The position numbers and the translations under genes are program-made. Shown here in pieces: positions 26,345-34,353 of a DNA stretch of 34,873 nt. The notes beneath the pieces are model-generated. The model was not told the origin of the DNA. It saw only the letters and a program-made list of their open reading frames with translations, and made no database searches. Within the stretch, counting starts at the first letter, position 1. Each line of letters starts with the position of its first letter. Source of the DNA: Burkholderiaceae bacterium (GTDB taxonomy: Bacteria; Pseudomonadota; Gammaproteobacteria; Burkholderiales; Burkholderiaceae_C); NCBI GenBank assembly GCA_014879745.1, contig JACSRM010000239.1, positions 1-34,873 on the forward strand, read 5' to 3'.

Positions 26345-27451
26345 TCAGCCGCGTGCTGCCGATGGCATCGCGCGCCTGGTGTTCTGCGCCGCCCGATCCC
26401 CCTGCTGCGCCAGCCGCCACGCTCCCGGCGCGCTGCCGGTCCAGCGCCGCACCGCGCGGTTGAACACGCTCGGCTCGGCATAGCCGAGCGCCTGGCCGAT
26501 CTCGGCCAGCGGGCGGCGCGTGTGCGCGAGCGCGTGCAGCGCCGCGTCGCGCCGCGCCTCGTCGAGCAGGCCCGAAAAGCTCAGGCCCTGCGCCTGCATG
26601 CGCCGCGCCAGCGTGCGCTCGGTGAGGCCGAGTGCGCGCGCCGCCTGCGCGCGCGTCGGTAGCTGGCCCTGCAGCTGGGCGGCGATCCAGACGCGCAGCG
26701 CCTGCGCCAGTTCGCCGCGCTGCGACAGCGCCGCGAGCCGCGCGCGCGCCTGCGCCAGTTCGCCGCGCTGCGACAGCGCCGCGAGCCGCGCGCGCGCCTG
26801 CGCGTGATGCGCCCGCGCGAGCTGCGCGTCGGCCTGCGGCAGCCTCGCGTCGAGCTGCGCGTTGGCGATCAGCACGCCGCTGAACGCCTGCTCGAATGCG
26901 ACCGCGCACTGGAAGACCTCGCGATATCCGGCGAGCGGCCCGAGGCGCGGCTGGCTGAACTGCACCGCCTGCGGCCGCAGCGCGCTGCCTGTCACCCAGC
27001 GCGCGAAGACCACCACCGCCGCCAGCACGGCCTCGATCTGGTGCGGGCTGAACGCAAGCGTGCCCTGGCGCGGGTGGTAGACGACCCAGCAGGCGTCGCG
27101 CCCGGCGATCATCTGGAAGCGCCCGCCGTCGCTGATCAGGCGCTGGTACTGCTGCACCAGCGCAAACGCCTCGCGCAGCGTAGGCGCCGACTGCAGCAGG
27201 TAGCTCACGACGTTGAAGTTCGCCGGCCCCACGCCCGCGCCGGCCTTCAGCCCGAAGCCCGCGTCCTGCGTGCAGTGCACGGCGGCGCGCCACAGGCGGG
27301 TGATGTGGTCGATCGGCCAGCGCTCGGCGTCGAGTTCGTCGGCGCCGATGCCGGCGCTGGCGAGCAGCGTCTCGCGCGTCACGCCCTGCTGCTGCGCGGC
27401 GGCGAGCACGGTGCCCACCCAGCTCATCGAGACCGTGGCCTGCAAGGTCAA
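26345..27451 (-). CDS. AraC-family regulator of the divergent oxidoreductase operon
   Basis: 368 residues. The N-terminal ligand domain is of the Arabinose_bd/OruR type (TVSMSWVGTVLAAAQQQGV, LLASAGIGADEL, FNVVSYLLQSAPTLREAF). The C-terminal DNA-binding domain has AARALGLTERTLARRMQAQG and IGQALGYAEPSVFNRAVRRW. Between them a 16-residue segment, ARARLAALSQRGELAQ, occurs twice in tandem. The TTG start at 27451 keeps the conserved TVS segment and has AGGAC upstream; an ATG at 27426 is possible. The gene faces the operon starting at 27559, so it probably activates it. Confidence 0.88.
   Translation of the reverse strand: MTLQATVSMSWVGTVLAAAQQQGVTRETLLASAGIGADELDAERWPIDHITRLWRAAVHCTQDAGFGLKAGAGVGPANFNVVSYLLQSAPTLREAFALVQQYQRLISDGGRFQMIAGRDACWVVYHPRQGTLAFSPHQIEAVLAAVVVFARWVTGSALRPQAVQFSQPRLGPLAGYREVFQCAVAFEQAFSGVLIANAQLDARLPQADAQLARAHHAQARARLAALSQRGELAQARARLAALSQRGELAQALRVWIAAQLQGQLPTRAQAARALGLTERTLARRMQAQGLSFSGLLDEARRDAALHALAHTRRPLAEIGQALGYAEPSVFNRAVRRWTGSAPGAWRLAQQGDRAAQNTRRAMPSAARG
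26702..26797. repeat. 48-bp perfect tandem duplication inside the AraC gene
   Basis: Two copies of a 48-base unit (26702-26749 and 26750-26797) follow each other without an evident mismatch. Being a multiple of three, the duplication keeps the frame and adds 16 residues to the linker between the ligand and DNA-binding domains. Its perfection suggests a recent slippage event and a copy number that may vary between strains. Confidence 0.9.
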
Positions 27452-27476
27452 GCGCTCTGTCCTGCAAAGTCAATCG
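27439..27476. promoter_or_regulatory. direct repeats, candidate AraC-type operator
   Basis: CCTGCAAGGTCAAGCG (27439-27454) and CCTGCAAAGTCAATCG (27461-27476) match at 14 of 16 bases and are offset by 22 bases, about two helical turns. Tandem direct half-sites with this spacing are typical for AraC-family dimers. The first copy overlaps the TTG start of the AraC gene, and both precede the divergent operon by about 85-105 bases, so one site could repress the regulator and activate the operon. Confidence 0.6.
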
Positions 27477-27558
27477 ATGCCGATCCTAACAGCCTATCGT
27501 TACGGCCCAACAGGGCGATGCGCCGGGCACGGCCTCGCCCACACCGGAGACGAACGAT

Positions 27559-29169
27559 ATGGCGGCTGTACAGCAAAGCGATGCGGTGGTGGTGGGCGGC
27601 GGACTGGCCGGAATCGTCACGGCGCTCGAACTGCTGCGCGCGGGCAAGCGCGTGACGCTGGTCGACCGCGATACGCCCGAGCGCTTCGGCGGCCTCGCGC
27701 TGTGGGCCTTCGGCGGCATGGCGCTGGTGGGCACGCCGCTGCAGGCGAAGATGAAGATCCCCGACACGCCAGAGCGCGCGCTCGCCGACTGGCTGCGCTT
27801 CGGCGAACTCGACCCCGCCGACCACTGGCCGCTGCAATGGGCGCGCCACTACGTCGAACATTCGCGCGCCGGCGTCTACGACTGGCTGAGCGCCGAGGGC
27901 ATCAAGTTCATGCCCGCCGTCAACTGGGTCGAGCGCGGGCTGAACGGCGACGGCAACAGCCTGCCGCGCTACCACATCGTCTGGGGCACCTCGCGCCACA
28001 TGACGCTGCGCCTGATCGCCGCGCTGCGCGCCGCCGGCACCGATGGGCGACTGACGCTGCTGCACCGCCACCGCGTCGAAGCGCTCGACTGGCAAGGCGG
28101 CCGGCTGCACGGCGCGCTGGCGGTCGACGAGGCCAGCGGCGCTGAAACGCTGCTGCAGGCCCCGGTGGTGGTGCTCGCGATGGGCGGCCTCAACGGCGGC
28201 CACGACGAAGCGCGGCGCAACTGGCCGCGCGGCCGGCCGCTGCCGGCCGCAATGCTCAACGGCGCCCACCCCTATGCCGACGGCCGCCTGCACCACCACG
28301 CCGCCGAGCGCTGCGGCGCGCAGATCACCCACGCCGGGGAGATGTGGAACTACGCCGCAGGCTTCCCGCACCCCTACCCGCACTTCGCCGGCCACGGGCT
28401 GTCGACCATCCCCTGCAAGTCGGCGCTGTGGCTCGACCACACGGGCCGGCGCATCGGCCCCGAGCCGCTCGTGACCGGCTTCGACACGCACTGGCTGTGC
28501 CAGCGCGTCGCGGCGCAGAAGAAGCCCTGGACCTGGCATTTGCTCAACTGGCGCATCGCCGCCAAGGAATTCGCGATCTCCGGCGCCGAGCACAACCAGC
28601 GCATCCGGGATCTGCAGTTCCCGGCCTTCGTGAAGGAGACGCTGTTCGGCAACCACCGCCTGGTCAAGCAGATGCAGGCCGAAAGCCCGCACTTCCTGGT
28701 GGCCGACACCCTGGCCGAACTGGCGGCGAAGATGAACGCGCTGACCGCCTCGCTCGACGTCGACCCCGCCGTGCTGCAGGCCACCGCCGACGCCTTCGAC
28801 GCCAACTTCGCCAACGGCAGCAAGCTCGAGAACGACGACCAGATCCGCCGCATCCTGCACGCCCGCCAATGGGGGCCGGACAAGTTGCGCACCTGCAAGC
28901 CGGCGCCGCTGCAGCTGAAGGGTGCCGGGCCGTTCATCGCCATCCACATGCAGCTGATCACGCGCAAGAGCCTCGGCGGGCTGCAGACCGACCTGCAAAG
29001 CCGCGTGCTCGACGCCGCCGGCCTGCCCGTCGATGGCCTGTACTGCGTCGGCGAGGCAGCAGGCTTCGGCGGCGGCGGCGCCAGCGGCAAGCGCTCGCTG
29101 GAGGGCACCTTCCTGCCTGGCTGCATCCTCACGGCGCGCGCCGCGGCACGGCACATCGTCGCGGGATAA
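27559..29169 (+). CDS. FAD-dependent 3-ketosteroid-dehydrogenase-like oxidoreductase
   Basis: 536 residues. The N-terminal FAD dinucleotide fold is VVVGGGLAGIVTALELLRAG with the acidic LVDRD end. The C-terminal FAD segment is DGLYCVGEAAGFGGGGASG followed by FLPGCILTARAAA. The layout fits the FAD_binding_2 family of fumarate reductase and 3-ketosteroid delta-1-dehydrogenases, which insert or remove carbon-carbon double bonds next to a carbonyl. The exact substrate is unknown. There is no signal peptide. It is the first gene of a four-gene operon and is divergent from an AraC regulator. Confidence 0.85.
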   Translation: MAAVQQSDAVVVGGGLAGIVTALELLRAGKRVTLVDRDTPERFGGLALWAFGGMALVGTPLQAKMKIPDTPERALADWLRFGELDPADHWPLQWARHYVEHSRAGVYDWLSAEGIKFMPAVNWVERGLNGDGNSLPRYHIVWGTSRHMTLRLIAALRAAGTDGRLTLLHRHRVEALDWQGGRLHGALAVDEASGAETLLQAPVVVLAMGGLNGGHDEARRNWPRGRPLPAAMLNGAHPYADGRLHHHAAERCGAQITHAGEMWNYAAGFPHPYPHFAGHGLSTIPCKSALWLDHTGRRIGPEPLVTGFDTHWLCQRVAAQKKPWTWHLLNWRIAAKEFAISGAEHNQRIRDLQFPAFVKETLFGNHRLVKQMQAESPHFLVADTLAELAAKMNALTASLDVDPAVLQATADAFDANFANGSKLENDDQIRRILHARQWGPDKLRTCKPAPLQLKGAGPFIAIHMQLITRKSLGGLQTDLQSRVLDAAGLPVDGLYCVGEAAGFGGGGASGKRSLEGTFLPGCILTARAAARHIVAG

Positions 29170-29186
29170 CGAGAAAGCGCAGCCCC

Positions 29187-30803
29187 ATGGACCCCGACTT
29201 CATCGTCGTCGGCACCGGCCCCGCGGGCTGCGCCGTCGCCTCGCGCCTGTCCGAAGACGCGCGCCACCAGGTGCTGCTGCTCGAAGCCGGGCCGGGGCAG
29301 CGCAAGGGCATCCTCGGCAGCAACGCCGCGCTCGGCTCGCTCGTCTATGGCCTCAGGCGCAGCGCCTACAACTGGGGCTTCGACACCCAGCCCGACGCGG
29401 GGCTGAACGGTCGGCGCGCCTACCACCCGCTGGGCCGCGGCCTGGGCGGCGGCACGTCGCTGAACATGCTGATGTACATGCGCGGCAACCCGCTCGACTA
29501 CGACGGCTGGGCGCGCGCCGGCAACCCCGGCTGGAGCTGGGCCGAGGTGCTGCCGTATTTCAAGAAGAGCGAGGACAACCAGACTTTCAGCGACCCGCAG
29601 GACCCGTGGCACGGCCAGGGCGGGCCGGTGTGGGTGGAAGAGCTGCGCACCGACAACCCCTGGCACGCCACGCTGCGCCAGGCCTGCGAAGAAGCCGGCT
29701 GGCCCTACAACCCCGATCTGAACGGCGCCACGCAGGAGGGCTTCCGCCCGACGCAGGTGATGATGAAAGGCGGCGAGCGCCACCACGCCGGCCAAGCCTA
29801 CATCCTGCCGCACCTGGGCCAGCGCCCCAATCTGCAGCTGCAATGCGACAGCCCGGTGACGCGCATCCTGTTCGAGGGCCGGCGCGCGGTGGGCGTGGAA
29901 GTGATGCAGGGCGGCCAGCTGCGACAGCTGCGCGCGCGCAAGGAGGTCATCGTCTGCTGCGGTGGCCTGCTCTCGGCCAAGCTCTTGCAGCTCTCCGGCG
30001 TTGGCGACGGCGCGGCGCTGCAGCGGCTGGGCATCACGAGCGTCGCGCACCTGCCGGCCGTCGGCCAGCACCTGCAAGACCATCTGGACGTGATCCTCGG
30101 CCACCACATCCCGGGCGACCCGCATCTGGTCGGCCTCTCGCCCACCGGCGCGCGCAGCCTGTGGCAGGCGATGCGGCGCTGGCGCCAGGAACGGCGCGGC
30201 ATGTGCACCACCAACTTCGCCGAGGTCACCGGCTTCATGCGTCTGGCGCCCGACGCGCCGATGCCCGAGATCCAGTACGAGTTCGTCGTCGCGCTGGCCA
30301 TGGAGCACGGGCGCAAGGTCTACGCGAAGCACGGCCTATCGACCCACGTGCTGCTGCTGCACCCGAAGAGCCGCGGCAGCGTCCAGCTCGCCAGCCCGCG
30401 CTGGCAGGACGACCCTGCCATCGACTTCCGCTACTTCTCGCACCCCGACGACCTGGCGGCCATGGTGCAGGGCGTGCGCCGCGTGCTGCAGGTGTTCGAC
30501 ACGCCGACGCTGCGCGGCCGCGTGAAGAGCGACCTGCGCACCGCCGCCTGCCGCAGCGACGACGACTATGCGCAGTGGTGCCGCAGCGTGGCCGGCACCA
30601 ACTACCACCCCACCGGCAGCTGCCGCATGGGGCCGAGCGCCGACGACAGCGTGGTCGATGCGCGGTTGCGCGTGCACGGCGTGCAGGGCCTGCGCGTCAT
30701 CGACAGCTCGATCTTCCCCGCCATCCCCGGCGGCAACACCACCGCGCCCAGCTACATGGTGGGCGAGAAAGGCGCGGCGATGCTGCGCGAGGATTGGCGA
30801 TGA
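29187..30803 (+). CDS. GMC-family oxidoreductase (choline/alcohol dehydrogenase type)
   Basis: 538 residues, usual for bacterial GMC enzymes. Visible: N-terminal FAD site DFIVVGTGPAGCAVASRLSE, the GMC signature around GRGLGGGTSLNMLMYMRG, the second signature GGLLSAKLLQLSGVG, the catalytic histidine region NYHPTGSCRMG, and the C-terminal PGGNTTAPSYMVGEKGA. Relatives such as AlkJ and polyethylene-glycol dehydrogenase oxidise primary alcohols to aldehydes and give electrons to the respiratory chain. It starts 17 bases after the previous stop and overlaps the SDR gene as ATGA. Confidence 0.92.
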   Translation: MDPDFIVVGTGPAGCAVASRLSEDARHQVLLLEAGPGQRKGILGSNAALGSLVYGLRRSAYNWGFDTQPDAGLNGRRAYHPLGRGLGGGTSLNMLMYMRGNPLDYDGWARAGNPGWSWAEVLPYFKKSEDNQTFSDPQDPWHGQGGPVWVEELRTDNPWHATLRQACEEAGWPYNPDLNGATQEGFRPTQVMMKGGERHHAGQAYILPHLGQRPNLQLQCDSPVTRILFEGRRAVGVEVMQGGQLRQLRARKEVIVCCGGLLSAKLLQLSGVGDGAALQRLGITSVAHLPAVGQHLQDHLDVILGHHIPGDPHLVGLSPTGARSLWQAMRRWRQERRGMCTTNFAEVTGFMRLAPDAPMPEIQYEFVVALAMEHGRKVYAKHGLSTHVLLLHPKSRGSVQLASPRWQDDPAIDFRYFSHPDDLAAMVQGVRRVLQVFDTPTLRGRVKSDLRTAACRSDDDYAQWCRSVAGTNYHPTGSCRMGPSADDSVVDARLRVHGVQGLRVIDSSIFPAIPGGNTTAPSYMVGEKGAAMLREDWR

Positions 30804-31636
30804 CGCTGCGTTGGAAGTACGGCGCGCCGCGCACCGTGTTCATCAGCGGCAGCAGCAGCGGCATCGGCCGCGATATGGCGCGGCGGCTGGCGGCCGAAGG
30901 CGCACACATTGCCCTCTTCAACCGCTCGGCCGCCGAAGCCGTGCTGGCCGAACTGCGCGCCGCCGCGCGCAGCCCGCAGCAGCGCTTCCACGCCTACCGC
31001 GCCGACGTGGCGCAGCCCGCCAGCATCGACGCCGCGGTGCGCCAGGCGGTGGCCGATCTCGGCGCGCCCGAGCTGGCGATCAACAGCGCCGGCGTGCTCA
31101 ACGCACAGCCCTTCGACGAAGCCACCGCGCAGGACTTCGAGCGCGTGATCGACGTCAACCTGAAGGGCTCGCGCCACTTCGCCGCCGCCGTGCTGCCGCA
31201 CATGCAAGCGCGCAGCCACCTGGTGTTCATCGCCTCGCTCGCGGCCTACACGGGCAACTTTGCCTACACCGCATATTGCGCGTCGAAGTTCGGCGTGCGC
31301 GGCCTGGCCGAGGCGCTGCGCTACGAGCTGAAGTTCAAGGACATCGACGTGAGCCTGTGCTGCCCCGGCGAAATCATGACGCCGATGGTCGAGCAGGAAA
31401 AGCGCCACCAGCACCCTGTCTCCGCCGCGCTGAAGGCCTTTGCCGGCAGCGCGCGGCTGGAAGACGCCGTGCCCGCGCTGCTGCGCGGCATCGCGCGGCG
31501 CGAGTTCGACATCGTCGACGGCCCGCGCCCGGCGCTGACCGCCTTCCTGTCGCGCCACGCGCCGCGCCTGTCGCGCCGCGTCGGCGACCTGATCGCCGCG
31601 CGTGCCATGCGCGCCATCCCCGAGACCCGCCGATGA
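30800..31636 (+). CDS. short-chain dehydrogenase/reductase (SDR)
   Basis: 278 residues. The NAD(P) site is FISGSSSGIGRDMARRLA, with the downstream INSAGVLN (NxAG) motif. The catalytic triad is ASLAAYTGNFAYTAYCASKFG (Ser, Tyr and Lys in YxxxK). The C-terminus is basic (LSRRVGDLIAARAMRAIP), as in membrane-associated ketosphinganine-reductase-like SDRs. It probably interconverts an alcohol and a ketone in the operon's pathway. It overlaps both neighbours by ATGA. Confidence 0.9.
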   Translation: MTLRWKYGAPRTVFISGSSSGIGRDMARRLAAEGAHIALFNRSAAEAVLAELRAAARSPQQRFHAYRADVAQPASIDAAVRQAVADLGAPELAINSAGVLNAQPFDEATAQDFERVIDVNLKGSRHFAAAVLPHMQARSHLVFIASLAAYTGNFAYTAYCASKFGVRGLAEALRYELKFKDIDVSLCCPGEIMTPMVEQEKRHQHPVSAALKAFAGSARLEDAVPALLRGIARREFDIVDGPRPALTAFLSRHAPRLSRRVGDLIAARAMRAIPETRR

Positions 31637-33132
31637 CGACCAACCCAACGCCCCACGCCGCCGCGCTGGTGGCCCCCATCACCACCCACATCACGCCGCT
31701 GGCCCCGCACATCCCGCAGCCGCTGCGCGACTGTTTCGCCGCGCAGCGCGCCGCCTTCGACAAGCAGCGCTGCCCCAGCCTGGACCAGCGCCGCGCCGAC
31801 CTGCGCGCGCTGCACCGCCTGCTGCTGGACAACCGCGAGGCGCTAGTCGATGCGGTGAACCGCGACTTCGGCTGCCGCAGCCGCTTCGAGACGCTGATGA
31901 CCGAGCTGCTGCAAGGCCAGGAGGCTCTGCTGGCCGCCATCAAGCAACTGCCGCGCTGGATGAAGCGGCAGCGCCGGCTGCTCGACATCACGCAGTACCC
32001 GCTGGCGCGCGCCTTCGTGCAGCCGCAGCCGCTGGGCGTGGTGGGCATCGTCGTGCCGTGGAACTTCCCCATCGGCATGGCCTTCCAGCCGATGATCGGC
32101 GCGCTGGCGGCGGGCAACCGCGTGATGGTGAAGATGTCGGAGAACTCCGCCCACCTGGCGCGGCTGCTGCAGCAGCTGCTGCCGCGCTACTTTGCCGCCG
32201 ACAAGGTGAGCCTGTTCGCCGACGCGGGCGAGAGCGGCCAGAGCATCGGCCCGCTGTTCACGCAGCTGCCCTTCGACCACCTGTTCTTCACCGGATCGCC
32301 GCAGACCGGCAAGGCGGTGATGGCCAACTGCGCCGCCAACCTGACGCCGGTGACGCTGGAGCTGGGCGGCAAGTCGCCGGCCATCGTCGCACCCGACTAC
32401 CCGCTGGACAAGGCGGCCGAGCGCATCCTGTGGGTGAAGATGCTCAACGCCGGGCAGATCTGCACCAACGTCGACTACCTGTTCCTGCCAGCCGGCCAGG
32501 AGCAGGCCTTCATCGCGCACGCCCAGCGCATCGTCGCGCAGCGCTACCCCGACCTGTGCAACGGCGACTACACCGCCATCATCGACCCACGCCAGTACGA
32601 GCGGCTGCAGGCCATGCTGGCCGACGCCGTGGCGCAGGGCGCGCAGGTGGTGCCGCTGCTGCCGGGCCAGAGCGGCGACGCGGCGCGGCGCATCATGCCA
32701 CCCGTGGCGCTGCTGAACGTGCACGCCGGCATGCAGGTGATGCAGCGCGAGATCTTCGGCCCGCTGCTGCCGATCCTGACGTACCGCAACCACGACGAGG
32801 TCGTGCGCTACATCAACGCGCGGCCGCACCCGCTGGCGCTGTACCTGTTCAGCCACGAGCGCGCGCTGCAGGAGCGGTATCTCGAGCAGACGCTGTCGGG
32901 CGGCGTCACGCTCAACGACACGCTGCTGCACGCCGGCCAACACCACCTGCCCTTCGGTGGCGTGGGCGCCAGCGGCATGGGCCACTACCACGGGCGCGAG
33001 GGTTTCCTGACCTTCTCCAAGCTGCGGCCGGTGTTCAAGCAGGGGCCGCTGCGCACCGTCTCCTTCCTGCAACCGCCGTACCGCGGGCTGGCGAGCAGGA
33101 TGCTGGGGTTGATGCTGTGGAGGAATCGGTGA
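31633..33132 (+). CDS. coniferyl aldehyde dehydrogenase-like enzyme
   Basis: 499 residues of the aldehyde dehydrogenase superfamily. Seen: VPWNFPIGMAFQPMIGALAAG, the NAD site FTGSPQTGKAVM, the catalytic glutamate in TLELGGKSPAIV, the catalytic cysteine in NAGQICTNVDYLF, and the C-terminal HLPFGGVGASGMGHYHG. This pattern, with a C-terminal hydrophobic tail, is that of CalB and fatty-aldehyde type ALDH class 3. It likely oxidises the aldehyde made by the GMC enzyme to a carboxylic acid. The start overlaps the SDR stop (ATGA). The last gene of the operon. Confidence 0.92.
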   Translation: MTTNPTPHAAALVAPITTHITPLAPHIPQPLRDCFAAQRAAFDKQRCPSLDQRRADLRALHRLLLDNREALVDAVNRDFGCRSRFETLMTELLQGQEALLAAIKQLPRWMKRQRRLLDITQYPLARAFVQPQPLGVVGIVVPWNFPIGMAFQPMIGALAAGNRVMVKMSENSAHLARLLQQLLPRYFAADKVSLFADAGESGQSIGPLFTQLPFDHLFFTGSPQTGKAVMANCAANLTPVTLELGGKSPAIVAPDYPLDKAAERILWVKMLNAGQICTNVDYLFLPAGQEQAFIAHAQRIVAQRYPDLCNGDYTAIIDPRQYERLQAMLADAVAQGAQVVPLLPGQSGDAARRIMPPVALLNVHAGMQVMQREIFGPLLPILTYRNHDEVVRYINARPHPLALYLFSHERALQERYLEQTLSGGVTLNDTLLHAGQHHLPFGGVGASGMGHYHGREGFLTFSKLRPVFKQGPLRTVSFLQPPYRGLASRMLGLMLWRNR

Positions 33133-33153
33133 GGCCGAGGCTCCGAGGTCGGG

Positions 33154-33174
33154 CGGGCACCGCCTTCGTGCCCG
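33154..33174 (+). terminator. hairpin after the aldehyde dehydrogenase gene
   Basis: CGGGCAC and GTGCCCG are perfect 7-base arms around CGCCTTC, 21 bases after the stop. The stem is strong but no T run follows, so it is only a possible terminator of the catabolic operon. Confidence 0.4.
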
Positions 33175-33231
33175 GCCGCGCTGGGCGGCGGCGCAGTGCT
33201 GTGCCTTGGGTCTCCACCTTCTCGACCGGCT

Positions 33232-33249
33232 GGTAACATATGTGATACC
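33232..33249. promoter_or_regulatory. imperfect palindrome, likely operator of the HigB-like module
   Basis: GGTAACATATGTGATACC matches its own reverse complement at 14 of 18 positions and ends 7 bases before the toxin start at 33257. Toxin-antitoxin operons are commonly autoregulated by antitoxin binding to such sites. It includes the AT-rich TAACATAT also found before the third module at 34348. Confidence 0.5.
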
Positions 33250-33256
33250 AATAGCC

Positions 33257-33586
33257 ATGCTGGATGTACGCGAGTACTTGGAAGAAGACGGCACCAGTCC
33301 CTTCGCGGAGTGGTTCACGGCCCTGGACGCCATTGCGGCGGCCAAGATCACGGTCGTCCTCGCGCGCATCGAGCAAGGTAACCTGTCCAACGTCAAAGGC
33401 GTCGGGGAAGGCGTGCTGGAGTACCGGCTCGATTTCGGGCCGGGCTACCGGGTGTACTTCGGCCGCGACGGCGACGTGCTGGTCATCTTGCTGGCCGGCG
33501 GGACAAAGAAGCGGCAGCAGCGCGATATCGAGGCCGCGCAGGCCCGTTGGGCGGCCTACAAGCGGCGCAAGCGATCGGCGAGGTGA
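33257..33586 (+). CDS. RelE/HigB-like toxin (addiction module killer protein)
   Basis: 109 residues from the ATG at 33257 (MLDVREYLEEDGTSPF). The core is a typical RelE/ParE fold sequence: EWFTALDAIAAAKITVVLARIEQGN, GVLEYRLDFGPGYRVYFGRDGDVLVILLAGGTKKRQQRDIE. Related proteins (TIGR02683) cleave mRNA on or near the ribosome. The toxin comes first and the antidote second, as in HigBA-like loci; only three bases separate them. The start was chosen over an upstream in-frame ATG at 33206 because the palindromic operator would otherwise be inside the gene. Confidence 0.88.
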   Translation: MLDVREYLEEDGTSPFAEWFTALDAIAAAKITVVLARIEQGNLSNVKGVGEGVLEYRLDFGPGYRVYFGRDGDVLVILLAGGTKKRQQRDIEAAQARWAAYKRRKRSAR

Positions 33587-33589
33587 ATC

Positions 33590-33910
33590 ATGGCTCTGAC
33601 ACGAGACTTCAAGGAAACGGTGCTGGCGCGCGTCCAGGCCGACCCGAAATTCCGCGATGCCCTGCTCGAGGAAGGCATCCAGACCCTGCTGGCCGGCGAC
33701 GTGGACAGCGGCAAGGCGATCCTGCGCGACTACATCAAAGCGACGGTCGGCTTCGAGCAACTGGGCGCCGAGACCGGCTCATCGCCTAAAAGCCTGATCC
33801 GCATGTTCGGCCCGACCGGCAACCCGCAGGCGCGCAACCTGTTCAGCGTCATCAGCCACCTGCAGCGCCATGCGGGGCTGACCCTGCACGTGACGGCCCA
33901 GCCACAGTAG
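33590..33910 (+). CDS. antidote / XRE-like antitoxin of the HigB-like module
   Basis: 106 residues starting MALTRDFKETVLARVQADP. The family pattern (TIGR02684 addiction module antidote) is visible: FRDALLEEGIQTLLAGDVDSGKAILRDYI, then LGAETGSSPKSLIRMFGPTGNP, a helix-turn-helix segment likely to bind the operator. It neutralises the adjoining toxin and represses the operon. It follows the toxin by three bases. Confidence 0.88.
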   Translation: MALTRDFKETVLARVQADPKFRDALLEEGIQTLLAGDVDSGKAILRDYIKATVGFEQLGAETGSSPKSLIRMFGPTGNPQARNLFSVISHLQRHAGLTLHVTAQPQ

Positions 33911-33923
33911 AAGGACGCGCTCC

Positions 33924-34214
33924 ATGAAAACTGCCAGCACCACCCAATCGCCTCGGGACACGTTGAAGCTGCGGATGCCCTCGGCTGAGCGGAGCCTGAT
34001 CGACCGCGCAGCGGAAACGGCAGGCAAGACGCGCACGGCCTTTATCCTCGAAGCGGCGCGCCGCGCGGCCGAGGAAGCGCTGCTCGACCGCGCCTTGATG
34101 GAGGTCAGCCCCGGGGACTGTGGCGAGTTCCTGAAGCGGCTCGACCGTCCGGCGCAACCCAATGGCAGGTTGCAGCGCACGATGCGCAGCAAGGCACCCT
34201 GGCAAGGGGCCTGA
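33924..34214 (+). CDS. TacA-type antitoxin (DUF1778), toxin partner decayed
   Basis: 96 residues. A ribbon-helix-helix start (DTLKLRMPSAERSLIDRAAETAGKTRTAFILE, given here in part) is followed by the DUF1778 C-terminal neutralising tail, LDRPAQPNGRLQRTM and APWQGA. TacA antitoxins bind GNAT toxins (TacT) that acetylate aminoacyl-tRNA. A GNAT gene would be expected immediately after; here only a broken fragment is found. The protein could still repress its own promoter or neutralise a related toxin elsewhere. Confidence 0.85.
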   Translation: MKTASTTQSPRDTLKLRMPSAERSLIDRAAETAGKTRTAFILEAARRAAEEALLDRALMEVSPGDCGEFLKRLDRPAQPNGRLQRTMRSKAPWQGA

Positions 34215-34219
34215 ACCGG

Positions 34220-34350
34220 ATGCTGCGCGCCCCGCAACCGCTCGATCCCAAGCACGAGATCGCCGCTTCGACTGCGGCGTGGCGACTGTGGTCCCTTCAG
34301 CCCGAGCCGGACCGCGTTTGATCGAACGATGGGACGCAACGGCAAGCTAA
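34220..34350 (+). pseudogene. remnant of a TacT-like GNAT toxin
   Basis: An ATG 6 bases after the TacA stop begins MLRAPQPLDPKHEIAAS, the expected opening of TacT proteins (PxPLxxxHxxxxFxCG). After 'IAA' the frame slips: the +1 frame continues FDCGVATVV, matching the next conserved residues, so one base was lost or the frame shifted near 34267. After about ten more codons the similarity ends and the rest of the acetyltransferase is missing. The reading frame stops at 34319-34321. Confidence 0.75.
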
Positions 34351-34353
34351 CAT

